From Volutella citrinella (lineage: Eukaryota > Ascomycota > Sordariomycetes > Hypocreales > Nectriaceae): a stretch of DNA of 64,000 nucleotides. A program made the position numbers and the translations under genes. Below the pieces are notes generated by a model. The model worked only from the letters and a program-made list of their open reading frames with translations, made no database searches and was not told where the DNA came from. Of the stretch, positions 42,586 through 52,701 are shown piece after piece (the stretch's first letter is position 1; each line of letters begins with the position of its first letter). The stretch lies in the NCBI GenBank assembly GCA_034401135.1, contig JAWZSP010000006.1:1860001-1924000 (forward strand), read 5' to 3'.

Positions 42586-44118
42586 TTACGATGTGGCCGT
42601 GCAATCGAAATTTTCAAGCCCAGATGTGTCGAAACCTTCACAAACCCATTTAGCGGGCTTACCGCTGGCCGGCTTCACTTGGACATCCTCGGCGCGGATA
42701 TTGAGACACTTCTATCACCGAATCAGCAATTTGTTTTTCATCGCTGGGCTCCTTGACTTACTTCGGGCGCAGAGCAGACAAGACTGCCAGTCTTGGGGTC
42801 GTTCTTCTTGGAGGTGGTGCCGTCGACGTGTTTGATCAAGACATCAGACATGGTCATGTTCGACTGCAAATGGGTCAGTCTGATGAAGCTGAGAGGCACT
42901 AGCCATGCGATTACTTACTGGAAACTCGTGGCACAGCGTCATGTTCTTGCCCTCCACTCCGTAACACTGGTCAATTTGGATTGCCCAATCATTGTTCTTG
43001 TTATGGAACCCGTCGTACGTGATGTTCTTGATCCAGCCGTGTCCGCCACCAACATTGGTACCCGGCTTCCGGGGGTTCATCCCAGACCAGACCTTGAGGC
43101 GGATGCCATCGGTAGCATCGGTCATGGACGTGTTGTAGACGTAAATGTTCTCAACAATATCCAGCTGCCCAATGTACTGACCCAGGGATCCAACTGAGAT
43201 CCCGTGCGAGCCGTAGCAGTCCAGATTCTGCACAACAATGTTTGTGCTGTTCGGCTTGAAGGACACACAGTCATCCGTGTTGTGGATGACAGAGTTCTGG
43301 ATCACAATGTTGTCCGATCTAATGGTGTCAAAGCCGTCAGTGTTGCGCGGACGTGCGCCGTTTTGACCCTCTGCGGTGATCTGGATGTCGCTGATGATGA
43401 GGTCGGAGCTGTCAATCATCAACAAGTTCCACTAGTCGAGGGTCAGTCCAGTTCGTTCATCACGACAGCCATTCATTATCCATACATTAGGGGAGTCCTT
43501 CAGGTGGATCCCCGAAATGGTGCTGTTGTGCAGACCATCCAGGACCATGAGAATGGGCCGGCGCAGCGTCGAGTTCCTTGGTGCTTCCTCGTACCACAAC
43601 TGACCCTTGCCGTCAATGGTCCCGACACCGTTTCCAAAGATGTTGACATTGCGGCCACCCCACTTCCAAAAGGTCGACGAGTCTTGGAAGCTGTACTTGA
43701 AAGAGTTCTCTACCCAGTAGCTCATGTCATCAGTGAAGCTGATAGTGCCAAGAATAGCCACGTTGACGTCTTCCAAGAATGTCAGGTCCAGCGGAGATGC
43801 GATGACATATTCCTTGTCAAGCACAACGGTGCCGCCGTTGTTGCACTTGTCCATTGCTCTTCGAATCGCTTTGGCGTCATCGCGGTTCTTAGTCTTCTTG
43901 GAAGGCTTCACCCGACACACCTTACCGTGCTTTTTAGGAAGCTTGGTAGGCGGTGGAGGAGCTGGCCCCCCTCCATTGCTGTGTCCTGGCTGGAAAGGAT
44001 GAGGGATCAGGGTAGGGGCCGCAGGAGCTTCATCATCCCTTGCCTCAAGAGTAATGGCCCCTTGAGCCAAAACCCCGAGGAGAGAGGTGGCATAAATGAA
44101 ATGGGAAACTCCGACCAT
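42586..44118 (-). CDS. GH28 polygalacturonase / exo-type pectinase
   Basis: Four exons (44118-43486, 43431-42919, 42863-42762, 42711-42586) give 457 aa. Signal peptide [20 protein letters not shown], then a Pro/Gly-rich linker ([15 protein letters not shown]) before the right-handed beta-helix. Catalytic and substrate motifs of GH28 are present: [26 protein letters not shown] and the RLK of GIRLKVWSG. The order and the four-Cys C-terminus ([20 protein letters not shown]) match exo-polygalacturonases, which release galacturonic acid from the ends of homogalacturonan. NXS/T sites are frequent. It shares a 662-bp upstream region with the GH105 gene. Confidence 0.93.
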
Positions 44119-44780
44119 GGCTAAGGTAGATAGATGATGAAGGTCGCGGGGGTCCTGGTTGAGATTGCGCTACTCACGATGAAGCCATTCAAAGTCCATT
44201 GCCCTCTTATAGAAGTATATTCCACCTGGCTAAATTCGACTTCACAGGCTCATTGACCTCAACATCACAACAACTTCGTCTTAGCCATGCTTGCACCGCA
44301 TCAGAACTCAACCTCGCGGGTTTTCCCCGCGCTCTATCCCCGCATCTCTAAAAAATGGCAGAGATGATGGTGCCGGCAGCTCAACCACGCCATGGTAAAT
44401 GCAATCTGACCACATATATTTTAGCCTGAAGAGTACTGCCTAAGGTCGATGACCAAATATTCAATCTCCACAGCCTAGTGGTGGAATTGAATCGCAAGTC
44501 CATCTCCTAAAAGGATCGACGAACCCATGACCCTGTTGAGAGTGGAGAAGAAAATAATCAATCTCCCAGGACCGGATAAAACGAATTAGCTGCATCCCGA
44601 CGGTTAATTGATCCCTGTGCATCCACGTCCCGACGGCTTATTTTACAATTGTTTCAATCAATCTGTCAGTTGAATCGAGTTAAATGAGAGCAAAGGAACT
44701 AGAAACAAATGAAGATAGTCGATACTCGACAGTCCATTCTTAGAACAACTATCCACCTATCCAAGCTTACCCTGACAACC
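44119..44780. promoter_or_regulatory. Shared promoter of GH28 and GH105 genes
   Basis: A 662-bp region between head-to-head pectin genes. TATAAGAG on the minus strand near 44210 could serve GH28. Two copies of CCCGACGG (44596-44603 and 44629-44636, 33 bp apart) lie about 145-185 bp before the GH105 ATG and are candidate CGG half-sites for a Zn2Cys6 regulator. Confidence 0.5.
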
Positions 44781-45999
44781 ATGTTGCCCATATTGCATTT
44801 GGCAGGACTATCAGTCCTCTCGGTTGCGGTTCTGGGCGCGGCTGTCGACTCCAAGACGTATCTGGCTCGCATGGCCGATACCTACATCGCAAAGGGAGTC
44901 CCTCCAAAGAAGGGCTACGGCGAGGCCGTCGTTTACGACGGCTTCGCAGCGGCTTACGAGTTCACAAACGACGAGACGTACATTAATTGGTACCACAGTC
45001 AGGTTGACGAGAATGTTGTACTTTCAAATGGCACCATCAAAGGGTGGGATGCGTCATTCTCCCTTGACAACTTCCGCATCGGCAACAATTTTCTGTATTT
45101 GTACCGACTCACTGGGGAGGAAAAGTACAAGACGGCTGCAAATACAATTCGAGTCTTCATGAATACGCAGCCCCGCACGCCAACTGGAGGGTTCTGGCAT
45201 CGCTCGCCTGTTTATGCCAACCAGATGTGGCTCGACGGCATCTTCATGGCCGACTCCTTCTATGCGCGGTGGACTTCCATGTTTGACCAAGCCAACACCA
45301 CAGCATGGGACGATATTGTTCTACAGTATGACAACATCGAGAAGCATTGTCGCAACAAGACGTCAAGATTGCTCGCCCACGGCTACGACGAGAGCAAGAA
45401 GGCCGTCTGGGCAGATCCAGTGACTGGAGCAGCGCCGCACGTGTGGGACCGGGCTGTTGGCTGGTACTTTGTCTCCCTTCTCGAGGTCCTCCAGGTTTTC
45501 CCAAAGGATCACGCCGGGTACAAGCGGCTTCACTACTACTACGAATCCCTTGCCGCTGCACTTAAGAAGAGCCAGGACCGGAGTGGCGGCTGGTGGCTCG
45601 TCATGGATGAGCCGTACCCTGGAATGAAGGGCAACTATATCGAGTCCAGTGGCACTGCCATGTTCACAGCCTCCATCCTCAAAGGCATTCGCGTGGGACT
45701 GCTAGACAAACGCAACTACCTAAGGGTCGGCAAGAAAGCCTACAAGACGCTCGTTCAGCACTTCATCGAGCCACAGACGGATGGCACGCTGATCATGACG
45801 GGGACCGTTGACGTCGGATCACTCAGTTCAAACGGGTCGTACGAGGTGAGTTTCGTGCCCCGGCTATCTTTCGATTCGCGTTTCAGCTGACTATTGGCAG
45901 TATTACATCTCTGTTCATACCACGCCTAACGACTACAAGGGAACGGGGCCTTTTATGCTTGCCTCGTATGAGTGGGAGACATGGGCGAAGAAGGCGTGA
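44781..45999 (+). CDS. GH105 unsaturated (rhamno)galacturonyl hydrolase
   Basis: Two exons (44781-45845, 45901-45999) give 387 aa. Signal peptide MLPILHLAGLSVLSVAVLG, unusual because many GH105 enzymes are intracellular. The (alpha/alpha)6 fold shows family blocks KGYGEAVVYDGFAAAYEF, FRIGNNFLYLYRLTGEEKY, WHRSPVYANQMWLDGIFM (the WLDG Asp is the usual catalytic acid position) and AVWADPVTGAAPHVWDRAVG. It cleaves delta-4,5-unsaturated galacturonyl residues left by pectate or rhamnogalacturonan lyases. The ATG at 44781 gives a clean signal peptide; an upstream in-frame ATG at 44709 would bury it. Divergent from GH28. Confidence 0.93.
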
Positions 46000-46665
46000 G
46001 TGATGACACGAATTTATTGACGCCTCGGGGCTGCGCTTTGAAAAGAAGCTCTGTGATAGGATCAAATTGCAGTTAACGAAAATTTTCTTGAATCAAATTG
46101 AACGTCTTGGCTATGCATTGTTGTGCTGTAGCTCTGACTCTAGTGTTGTAACGCCTGTTCACTTGTTCGTTAGAGGAATGATCCAGAAGGAGAACAATGG
46201 TCAGTGCCGCCCGAAACCTTCCTTCTAAGAATAGTTGCTTTGGTACGGAGGCAGCTCTCAAAAGTTTTATCCCAGAGCTAATACAGCTATAAGAAAAAGC
46301 AATATTCCTAGTAACTACTATAGGGCTATTCCCGGCCTTCCTGGTATTTATTTCCTCCTTTTAATTTAATAACTTTTTTAATATGCCTGATAATTCTTTC
46401 TATTTAAGCTTAGATCTTTACTTATAGAAGCCCTTTCTAAGTCTCTATCTAAGCCTGTATCATTGGGCTTGCCGATGCAGGGTCAATAAATGTTCCAAGT
46501 CTCCCGGATAAATTCGGGCGGTTCCAATCATATTTGAAAGCTGCGGATGAAGACCATTCCTGCCTCACTCCTGCGGTACCAAATGTGAGCGCATAAGCAG
46601 AGTGAATTCTAGATCAGGGGTTATTAAATAATGGCAAGTACTACATCGCTTTAATAGATTCACCA
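46000..46665. other. Intergenic with an AT-rich block
   Basis: About 670 bp between convergent genes. Bases 46290-46460 are conspicuously rich in TA/TT (CTTTTAATTTAATAACTTTT), unlike the flanks, compatible with a repeat-induced-mutated relic. No gene recognised. Confidence 0.5.
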
Positions 46666-49147
46666 TCACTCTTGAGCAGCAGCAAGATCGATCTTCTCTC
46701 CCTCCTTGGTGTCCCTCGCAATAAACTTTGATCCCTTACCCGACGACTTGGCCCCAGAGTTGGACTCGACGATCCACTGCCCTGTGCCAATGGTCACATT
46801 CAGCGGGTTTCCCAGCTTGCTCTCGATGGAACCTCCAACAAAGGCCCCATTCTCCCACTTGGCGTCCACCACGAAACCACCGCGGGCCACGAGGCCCTTG
46901 AATGATCCCGACTTGGAAGACTTCATCAGCGCCGGCAGGATATGGACCACCCCGTTGTGGCTCTGGAGCAGCGACTCGGCAATGGCAGCGCAACCGCCAA
47001 AATTGCCGTCAATCTGAAAACCGGCAGGTGGACCGGCATCCAAGAGGCTGTTATGTGTGAGGTTGCCCAGGAGTCTGGTGATGTCGGTTTCGACCTTGTC
47101 TCCCTGGCCGAGACGGGCACGCAGGGCGGCGAGCCAGGCGCTGGCCCATCCCATGTTGCCCGCATTATATCTAGAGTCAGACATTAGCGTGCGACTTAGT
47201 GAAAGACGATGGGGGAAACCTACGATGTGCGTCTGTCGACCGCTGCCTGGGATGCCTTCCAGATCTTTTCATCCGCAGGGGTGATTTCAGTTCCAGGAAA
47301 GAGACCGTAGAGGTGGGATAGATGACGATGGCCCGGGTCGCTCTCCTCAAAGTCTTCGATCCATTCCATTAGGGCGCCCGTCCTGGCGGAGACTTGCAGA
47401 GGAGGGAGTTTCTTGCTGAGTTCGGCTGCGTCCTTTGCGAGTCCGCCCTCCGATTTACCCAGAACGCGGGTCGCCTCGACAAAATTGGCAAAGAGCTCCC
47501 TGAGGATCGAGTTGTCCATGGTAGCACCAATGGTCATAGCTCCACCGACGCTGCCGTTCTTGTACGAAGCCTCGGGCGAGACAGAAGGGTTGGTGACCTT
47601 GTAGCCGTTGTAGTCGGTCAAAAAGTCCTTGAAGAACTCGACGGCGTCGTTGAATAGATAGTAGTATTTTGAGAGGAATTTCTTGTCCCCAGTGAAGAGG
47701 TAGTGATCGTAGACGTGTTGGAGAAGCCACGCGCCGCCCATGACCCAGTAGCTGCCTTGGGCGTAAATGTCTTGCGGTGCGGCATCGCCCCAGATGTCGG
47801 TGTTGTGATGGGCGACCCAACCGCGGGCGTTGTACATCTTCTTGGCGGCGACCTTGCCAGTCTTGTGCATCAGCTCCAGGTGAGTGAAGAGCGGCTCCGT
47901 CAGTTCTCCGAGATCTATCCGCATTAGAACCATTAAGTCTGAGAGTGGCACATCTATAACTTACTCGTCACCTCTGCTGGCCAGTAATTCATCTGCAGAT
48001 TGATGTTAATGGTGTACTTTGAACCCCAGCTAGGGTCCAACGCATTGTTCCAGATGCCTTGGAGATTGGCGGGCAAGGTTCCGGCACGGGATGAGGCGAT
48101 GAGGAGATAGCGTCCAAATTGAAAGTATAGAGAAATGAGCTCAGGGTCAAAGCCGCCGTTAAGGACCGCCATGCGTCGAGCGCCCGTGTTCATGGCCTTT
48201 TGCTCATCGCTCGAAATGCCAAGATTCACGCTCGCACGGTTGAATAACCCCTCGTAGTCTTCAACGTGGCTGCTTCTGGTCTTGGCGTAGTCCGACTTCA
48301 TCGCCTTCTCGAGTGTCTGGCGGACCTTGGAGAGCGGCCCTCCGCTCTTGGCGTCTGTACGTACGTCGAGATAGATGGTAGCCTCGTCGGCTCCCGTGAC
48401 TTGGATCTGGTCGCCAATTTGACGTTTCGAGCCGCCCTTGATGCTGATGCGAGCACCGAGTATAGCCTTGATTCCGTTGGAGTTGAACTCGGTGATTATT
48501 GTGTCGCCATCTTCAGCGTAGGCCTTCTCGGCAAAGCGGTTCTGTTGGTTCGACGGACGCTGAAACTTGATGTAGAAGTTGAGAGAGCCAGACTTTGACG
48601 CGGCCAAATTCACCGCCATAGCGTCTGCCGGCTTGCTCACAAGATACTCTCGCTTGTAAGTGACTCCATTAGCTTGGAAGTAGACGCCAGCGGTCCCATC
48701 TTCGAGGTCCAACCAGCGCTCGTAGTTGGACGCCGAGCCTTGGTTCTGGAAGATGATTTGAAAGTCGCCACCAGGCTGGTACTGTCGCATGCTGGATGGG
48801 GTTCCCGAGAGGCCGAGGTTGGCTTCCAGCGTGGCTTCGCTGACCTTGCCGTCGACAAGAAGCGATCGTACTTTGGCCAGAGTCTGTTGGGAGTCTGGAT
48901 TGAAACGCTCAAGCTCTTTGCCGGACCACAGCGTATCCTCATTCATGTAGATGAGCTCTGAAGCTGGGGTGCCCTTGACCATGCCACCGAGACGGCCATT
49001 GCCAATAGGAAGCGACTCGTTCCAAAGAGAGGCCGCTGCGCTGTACCATAATCTGTTTGGCTTGGCCTTGGAGTTTGGTGCCTCGATGTTTTGGCCATGG
49101 CACGAAGCCACAGCGGCGAGTAGTGCTAGTTGTTGCGCGATCCGCAT
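46666..49147 (-). CDS. GH95 alpha-L-fucosidase
   Basis: Three exons (49147-47965, 47914-47224, 47170-46666) give 792 aa, near the normal family length. Signal peptide MRIAQQLALLAAVASCHG. The N-terminal beta domain has SLPIGNGRLGGMVKG and NEDTLWSGK. The catalytic (alpha/alpha)6 domain shows LPANLQGIWNNALDPSWGSK, WVAHHNTDIWGDAAPQD, HRHLSHLYGLFPGTE and FQIDGNFGGCAAIAE, all hallmark GH95 blocks with the conserved Asn/Asp residues. It removes alpha-1,2-linked fucose (or L-galactose) from xyloglucan or rhamnogalacturonan II side chains. It completes a three-gene plant-cell-wall block with GH28 and GH105. Confidence 0.94.
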
Positions 49148-50213
49148 GATGAAGGTATGGGAAGGCTGGCGTGGGCCGATAGCTGTGCAGATCTCTGAGG
49201 CGGAAATAGAGTAGTATTGGCCATCTTATATGTTATTGATGCAACCAAAGTCCATGACGAGTGGCTCCCTGCGTGTCATGCTGCTGTGGATCGTGACCAG
49301 CTAGTTCTGCCGGCAACGGGTATAATGGAGAAGCCAAGTGGGTGCACTTACAGCGTTACAGGAGATTGCAGATATGGGAAATGGCAATTTCCTGTGCTTA
49401 TGGGACAAAATGAGCCGACGGGTAAATCACTGGGACGCCTGTGACCACACGCCCGCTGTGGATTCTGTGAGCAAACCAACCCAAACTGCACTCCCAGGAT
49501 TCAAGGGTTTGGTACCGGCAGCAGGGCCAGCTGCTTTAGCCGCGAGAAGGAAAGTCGGATGAATCCGAGTCGTCCACCGAGTCTGCGGTGCCCCGCAGAT
49601 CCGGGATCGGGATGCTGGAGCGGGTATGGCGCGCGCAATTGGCAATGAGCCGGTCGAGGTTTCGGCTGGTCGCGTCGCCCTAGCGGCTTGTGGGTTGTGG
49701 AAACTATTTTCCTCGAATCGGAACAGGATAGATCGGTAATGGCGCCATCATCTGTTTCTCTACACGGGCATTTCCCGTGCACGCGCATTCGTGTGTTCAA
49801 GACGCAGGGGTTGAGAGGTCGACTGCGCTGCTTTGTTCTTTTCGGTTGATGAAAATGATAAGCGTTATTACGGAGGGGCGGGCACAGGTCGGACACTGCC
49901 AGACCCTGCAGGGGGCATGAGGTGGACACTTTAGCCTGCCAGTAATCTTGCAGCGGACTGTGCGCCGTACCTGCCCTCCACCGGGACTGAGGTGGGCTGC
50001 AACCAGGCACGGTTGACTGCCCGGTGATCAACTGGAAGCCACGGTGCTTCCTTCCACCAGCCCATGCACCTTCCTCCCAGCTCAACGTCTTTGCCCACCA
50101 AAGATTCGGAGAAGCGCGAGGAAGGCAAAAACTTCAACTTGTCATCATCCACTACAAGCAGTCCTTACAACAACAGACCCAAGGCTCTTCTTATCCCATA
50201 GGACATCTCCCTG
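49148..50213. other. Intergenic, no gene recognised
   Basis: About 1.07 kb upstream of GH95 and of the BTB pseudogene. The minus-strand ORF 49501-50085 has no recognisable domain. Confidence 0.5.
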
Positions 50214-51303
50214 ATGATTTTTCCTTCTTCACCTGTCAGACGAGACAGGCAGCCACGCGGACACGGACACGGACACCCCGCTCCCACCGGACTGCATTCG
50301 ATCTCTCCCAACGGGGATGTCATCTTCGTCATCGGGCCGCAACAAGCGCGCATGCGAGTCCATTCGAAATGCCTCTCGGCCGGGTCCAGGTACTTCAAAG
50401 TCATGCTTGGACCCCATTTCAGTGAAGGCCAAAACCTATCCGAGACCAACCCGCCCGAAATCGAGCTGAAAGGAGTCGACGCGGCTGCCGCATTGTTCAT
50501 CCTCCGCGTCCTCAGCCATCAGAACGATGGCCTGCCCGACAGTGTGGCTCCTCGACAGCTACTCGAAATTGCCATCCTGAGCGACTACTAGGACGTCAAA
50601 GTGGCTCTCAAGTATGCCATGGCGCAGTGGCTACAGCCTTCCACATCCAATCGGGCCATGGACGTGGTCTACAAGATGGTCGCAGCATTCGTGTACGGCC
50701 ATGACGACCTGTTTGCGCTGAGCACCTCGCACCTAGTAATGCGCTTTAACCAGCCCATGATTCACCTGTTCAACGACCGGCGAGTGCAACAATATGTGTC
50801 GCCGGCGGTATTGTGTCAGTATACAACGAGTCCTTGAAACGAAACCCTCCGAAAGAGTACTAAATATCGCTCTAGCACTCTTGGAGCTCGCCAGGGACCG
50901 AGTGAGGTCTGAAATTTTGGAGATATTAACTAGGAACAACATGGATCCATGTACCAGTTGCGACAACGCCGGAGAGCACAAGCAGAATTAGGCGATCTTG
51001 TGCGAACATTTCGTACCGTTTGAGGGAAAAGGTGCGACACTGGCCAAACTCTTGTCCGAAATGAGGCGTGCGTCGTGGGTCAACTTGCAACTCTCCAAGC
51101 CCAACTTATATTGCCGACGAATTACAAGATCGCAGGCCAACTGGCTCGAGGACCACACGAAGTCGTGGCTCAAAGCCTCTCATCTTTGTCTTGACTGTGT
51201 GATAGGCAGGTCTCATCCATGTTGCAAAGTTTTGGGGGCAAACCCGGCCATACTGGACACGTTGAATGGGGAGCTCGAGCATTTTGTGAGAGACAGCTCC
51301 TGA
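50214..51303 (+). pseudogene. BTB/POZ-domain protein pseudogene
   Basis: The first 125 residues read as a fungal BTB/POZ domain (GDVIFVIGPQQARMRVHSKC, SRYFKVMLGPHFSE, LKGVDAAAALFILRVLSHQ). The frame hits TAG at 50589-50591 in the middle of a typical helix (ILSDY, stop, DVKVALKYAMAQWL) and continues in the same frame to about 50815. There the homologous reading switches frame (ERVLNIALALLELARDRVRS), and another TAG stands near 50991 before SEMRRASWVNLQLSK. No intron removes the first stop. At least three lesions indicate a decayed gene. Intact relatives are adaptor proteins, often for Cullin-3 ligases. Confidence 0.8.
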
Positions 51304-51930
51304 ACAACGTCACAACACGGGCATGGACTTTGCGAATTGAGCGAACACAGCGAGGCGACAAATGCTTGTTCTAATACGTGTGATTTCTTTTCCGGGGGGT
51401 TTCCCTCGTGATTACAGGCGTATCCCATATTGTTGACAGCATATAATAGTACTCTTCGGACTGATACACGGAAAAGCCTCCATCGCCGATCCAGGATCCT
51501 GGACAATGTGACGTCAGTCATCAGCCCAGATGATACTCCTAGCCAACAACTTGAGCATTGGCGATGGTAGCCAATAAGGTCAGCAAACACGCCGATTCGC
51601 CCGCGCAATCGAGTTCCCCGCACCGACGAATCCTAGAGCAGGCAGCAGGATAATCGACTGGTCAGCAGCCTGACTAACCTGACGCTCTAGGCTTGGCAAC
51701 TTGTACTGGCTCATTTTGCTTGGAGAGCTACGTCATGGAGCGATGTTCCCGCCGATCGTTGGGCAAGAAATGAGAGAGTCTAGAGATGTCAATACGGGGA
51801 GGGCTGCATAAATGCCATCCCCTTGCGCTTTGCACCTGGAATCCCGTATGCTCTCTCTCGTCACTTCAATCGCATCCTTCCTTCTGGTTTTTATAAGTTA
51901 ACTCACACTTTTCATTTCTACTCCTCCGCA
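51304..51930. other. Intergenic
   Basis: About 630 bp between the BTB relic and the next small gene; a promoter-like CT-rich run lies before 51931. Nothing else recognised. Confidence 0.4.
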
Positions 51931-52326
51931 ATGAATCTCTCCGCGGATCGAGTTTGCGACCAACACAGCATCCACGAGATGCCCCTCTCTGACAGCACCA
52001 ACTTTGGCATCTTGCCGTACCACAAGGACACGTACGGGGGCATGGAGAAGTGCTGCTCGCCCAATTCCGTTAATGTGTTCAACGACTGCCAGCTCTGGTG
52101 TCAGCTGCCCGACCAAATGGTGAGGGAGCACAAGGACGACAAGGAGGGAGACGGCCTCAGTCGCGCGTGGACGAATTGCATCCGGACGAGTGTCGATAAC
52201 TCGAGCGTTTTGGTTGCCGTTGGCTTCAAGAAAGCCTCTGCGGCACCAACCATGCATCCGCCAAACTTGAATCGCCTTGGTGCCTCACTGCTGATTGTCA
52301 TGCTGGCCGTGCATGCGCTGGTGTAG
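51931..52326 (+). CDS. Small Cys-containing protein with GPI-like tail
   Basis: A 131-aa reading from ATG 51931. The middle has six Cys in VCDQHSIHEM, EKCCSPNSVNVFNDCQLWC and TNCIRTSV, and the C-terminus ends in a hydrophobic tail (LGASLLIVMLAVHALV) like a GPI signal. This resembles a family of small fungal surface proteins in which the Cys region follows a signal peptide, but no clear signal peptide is seen at this start. An alternative in-frame ATG at 51823 adds 36 residues. A missed upstream exon or a lost signal peptide is possible. Function unknown. Confidence 0.6.
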   Translation: MNLSADRVCDQHSIHEMPLSDSTNFGILPYHKDTYGGMEKCCSPNSVNVFNDCQLWCQLPDQMVREHKDDKEGDGLSRAWTNCIRTSVDNSSVLVAVGFKKASAAPTMHPPNLNRLGASLLIVMLAVHALV

Positions 52327-52701
52327 CGTGATTGACAGATGAACCGGGGACGGGGAGAACAGCCAGCAGCCAGTTATCAACATCATACAGACATTGCCGG
52401 AAGCCGAGCGCGACAAAATGAACAGCTCTTGAATGAAGACAGTACCACACATTCACACTCCAGAGGCTGAGACTTCTGTTGGCCGAACCGTGATGGAATG
52501 CAATATGCCTCTGAATCATGTATGAAATAATTTATTTCATCAGTGCACATGTCACAGCTTACATACCTCTATTCACGCTCCCTGATCCGTGAGCCACAAA
52601 CAGTTGCTGTGGACACATCAATAAAAGCCGAGGCAGGAACCAACCAGCCGATGCTCTGATACTATTTGCATTACCAACGAATCCTCTGACGATCCGCCAA
52701 C
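52327..52701. other. Intergenic
   Basis: About 375 bp, promoter of the following gene. No motif assigned. Confidence 0.4.
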
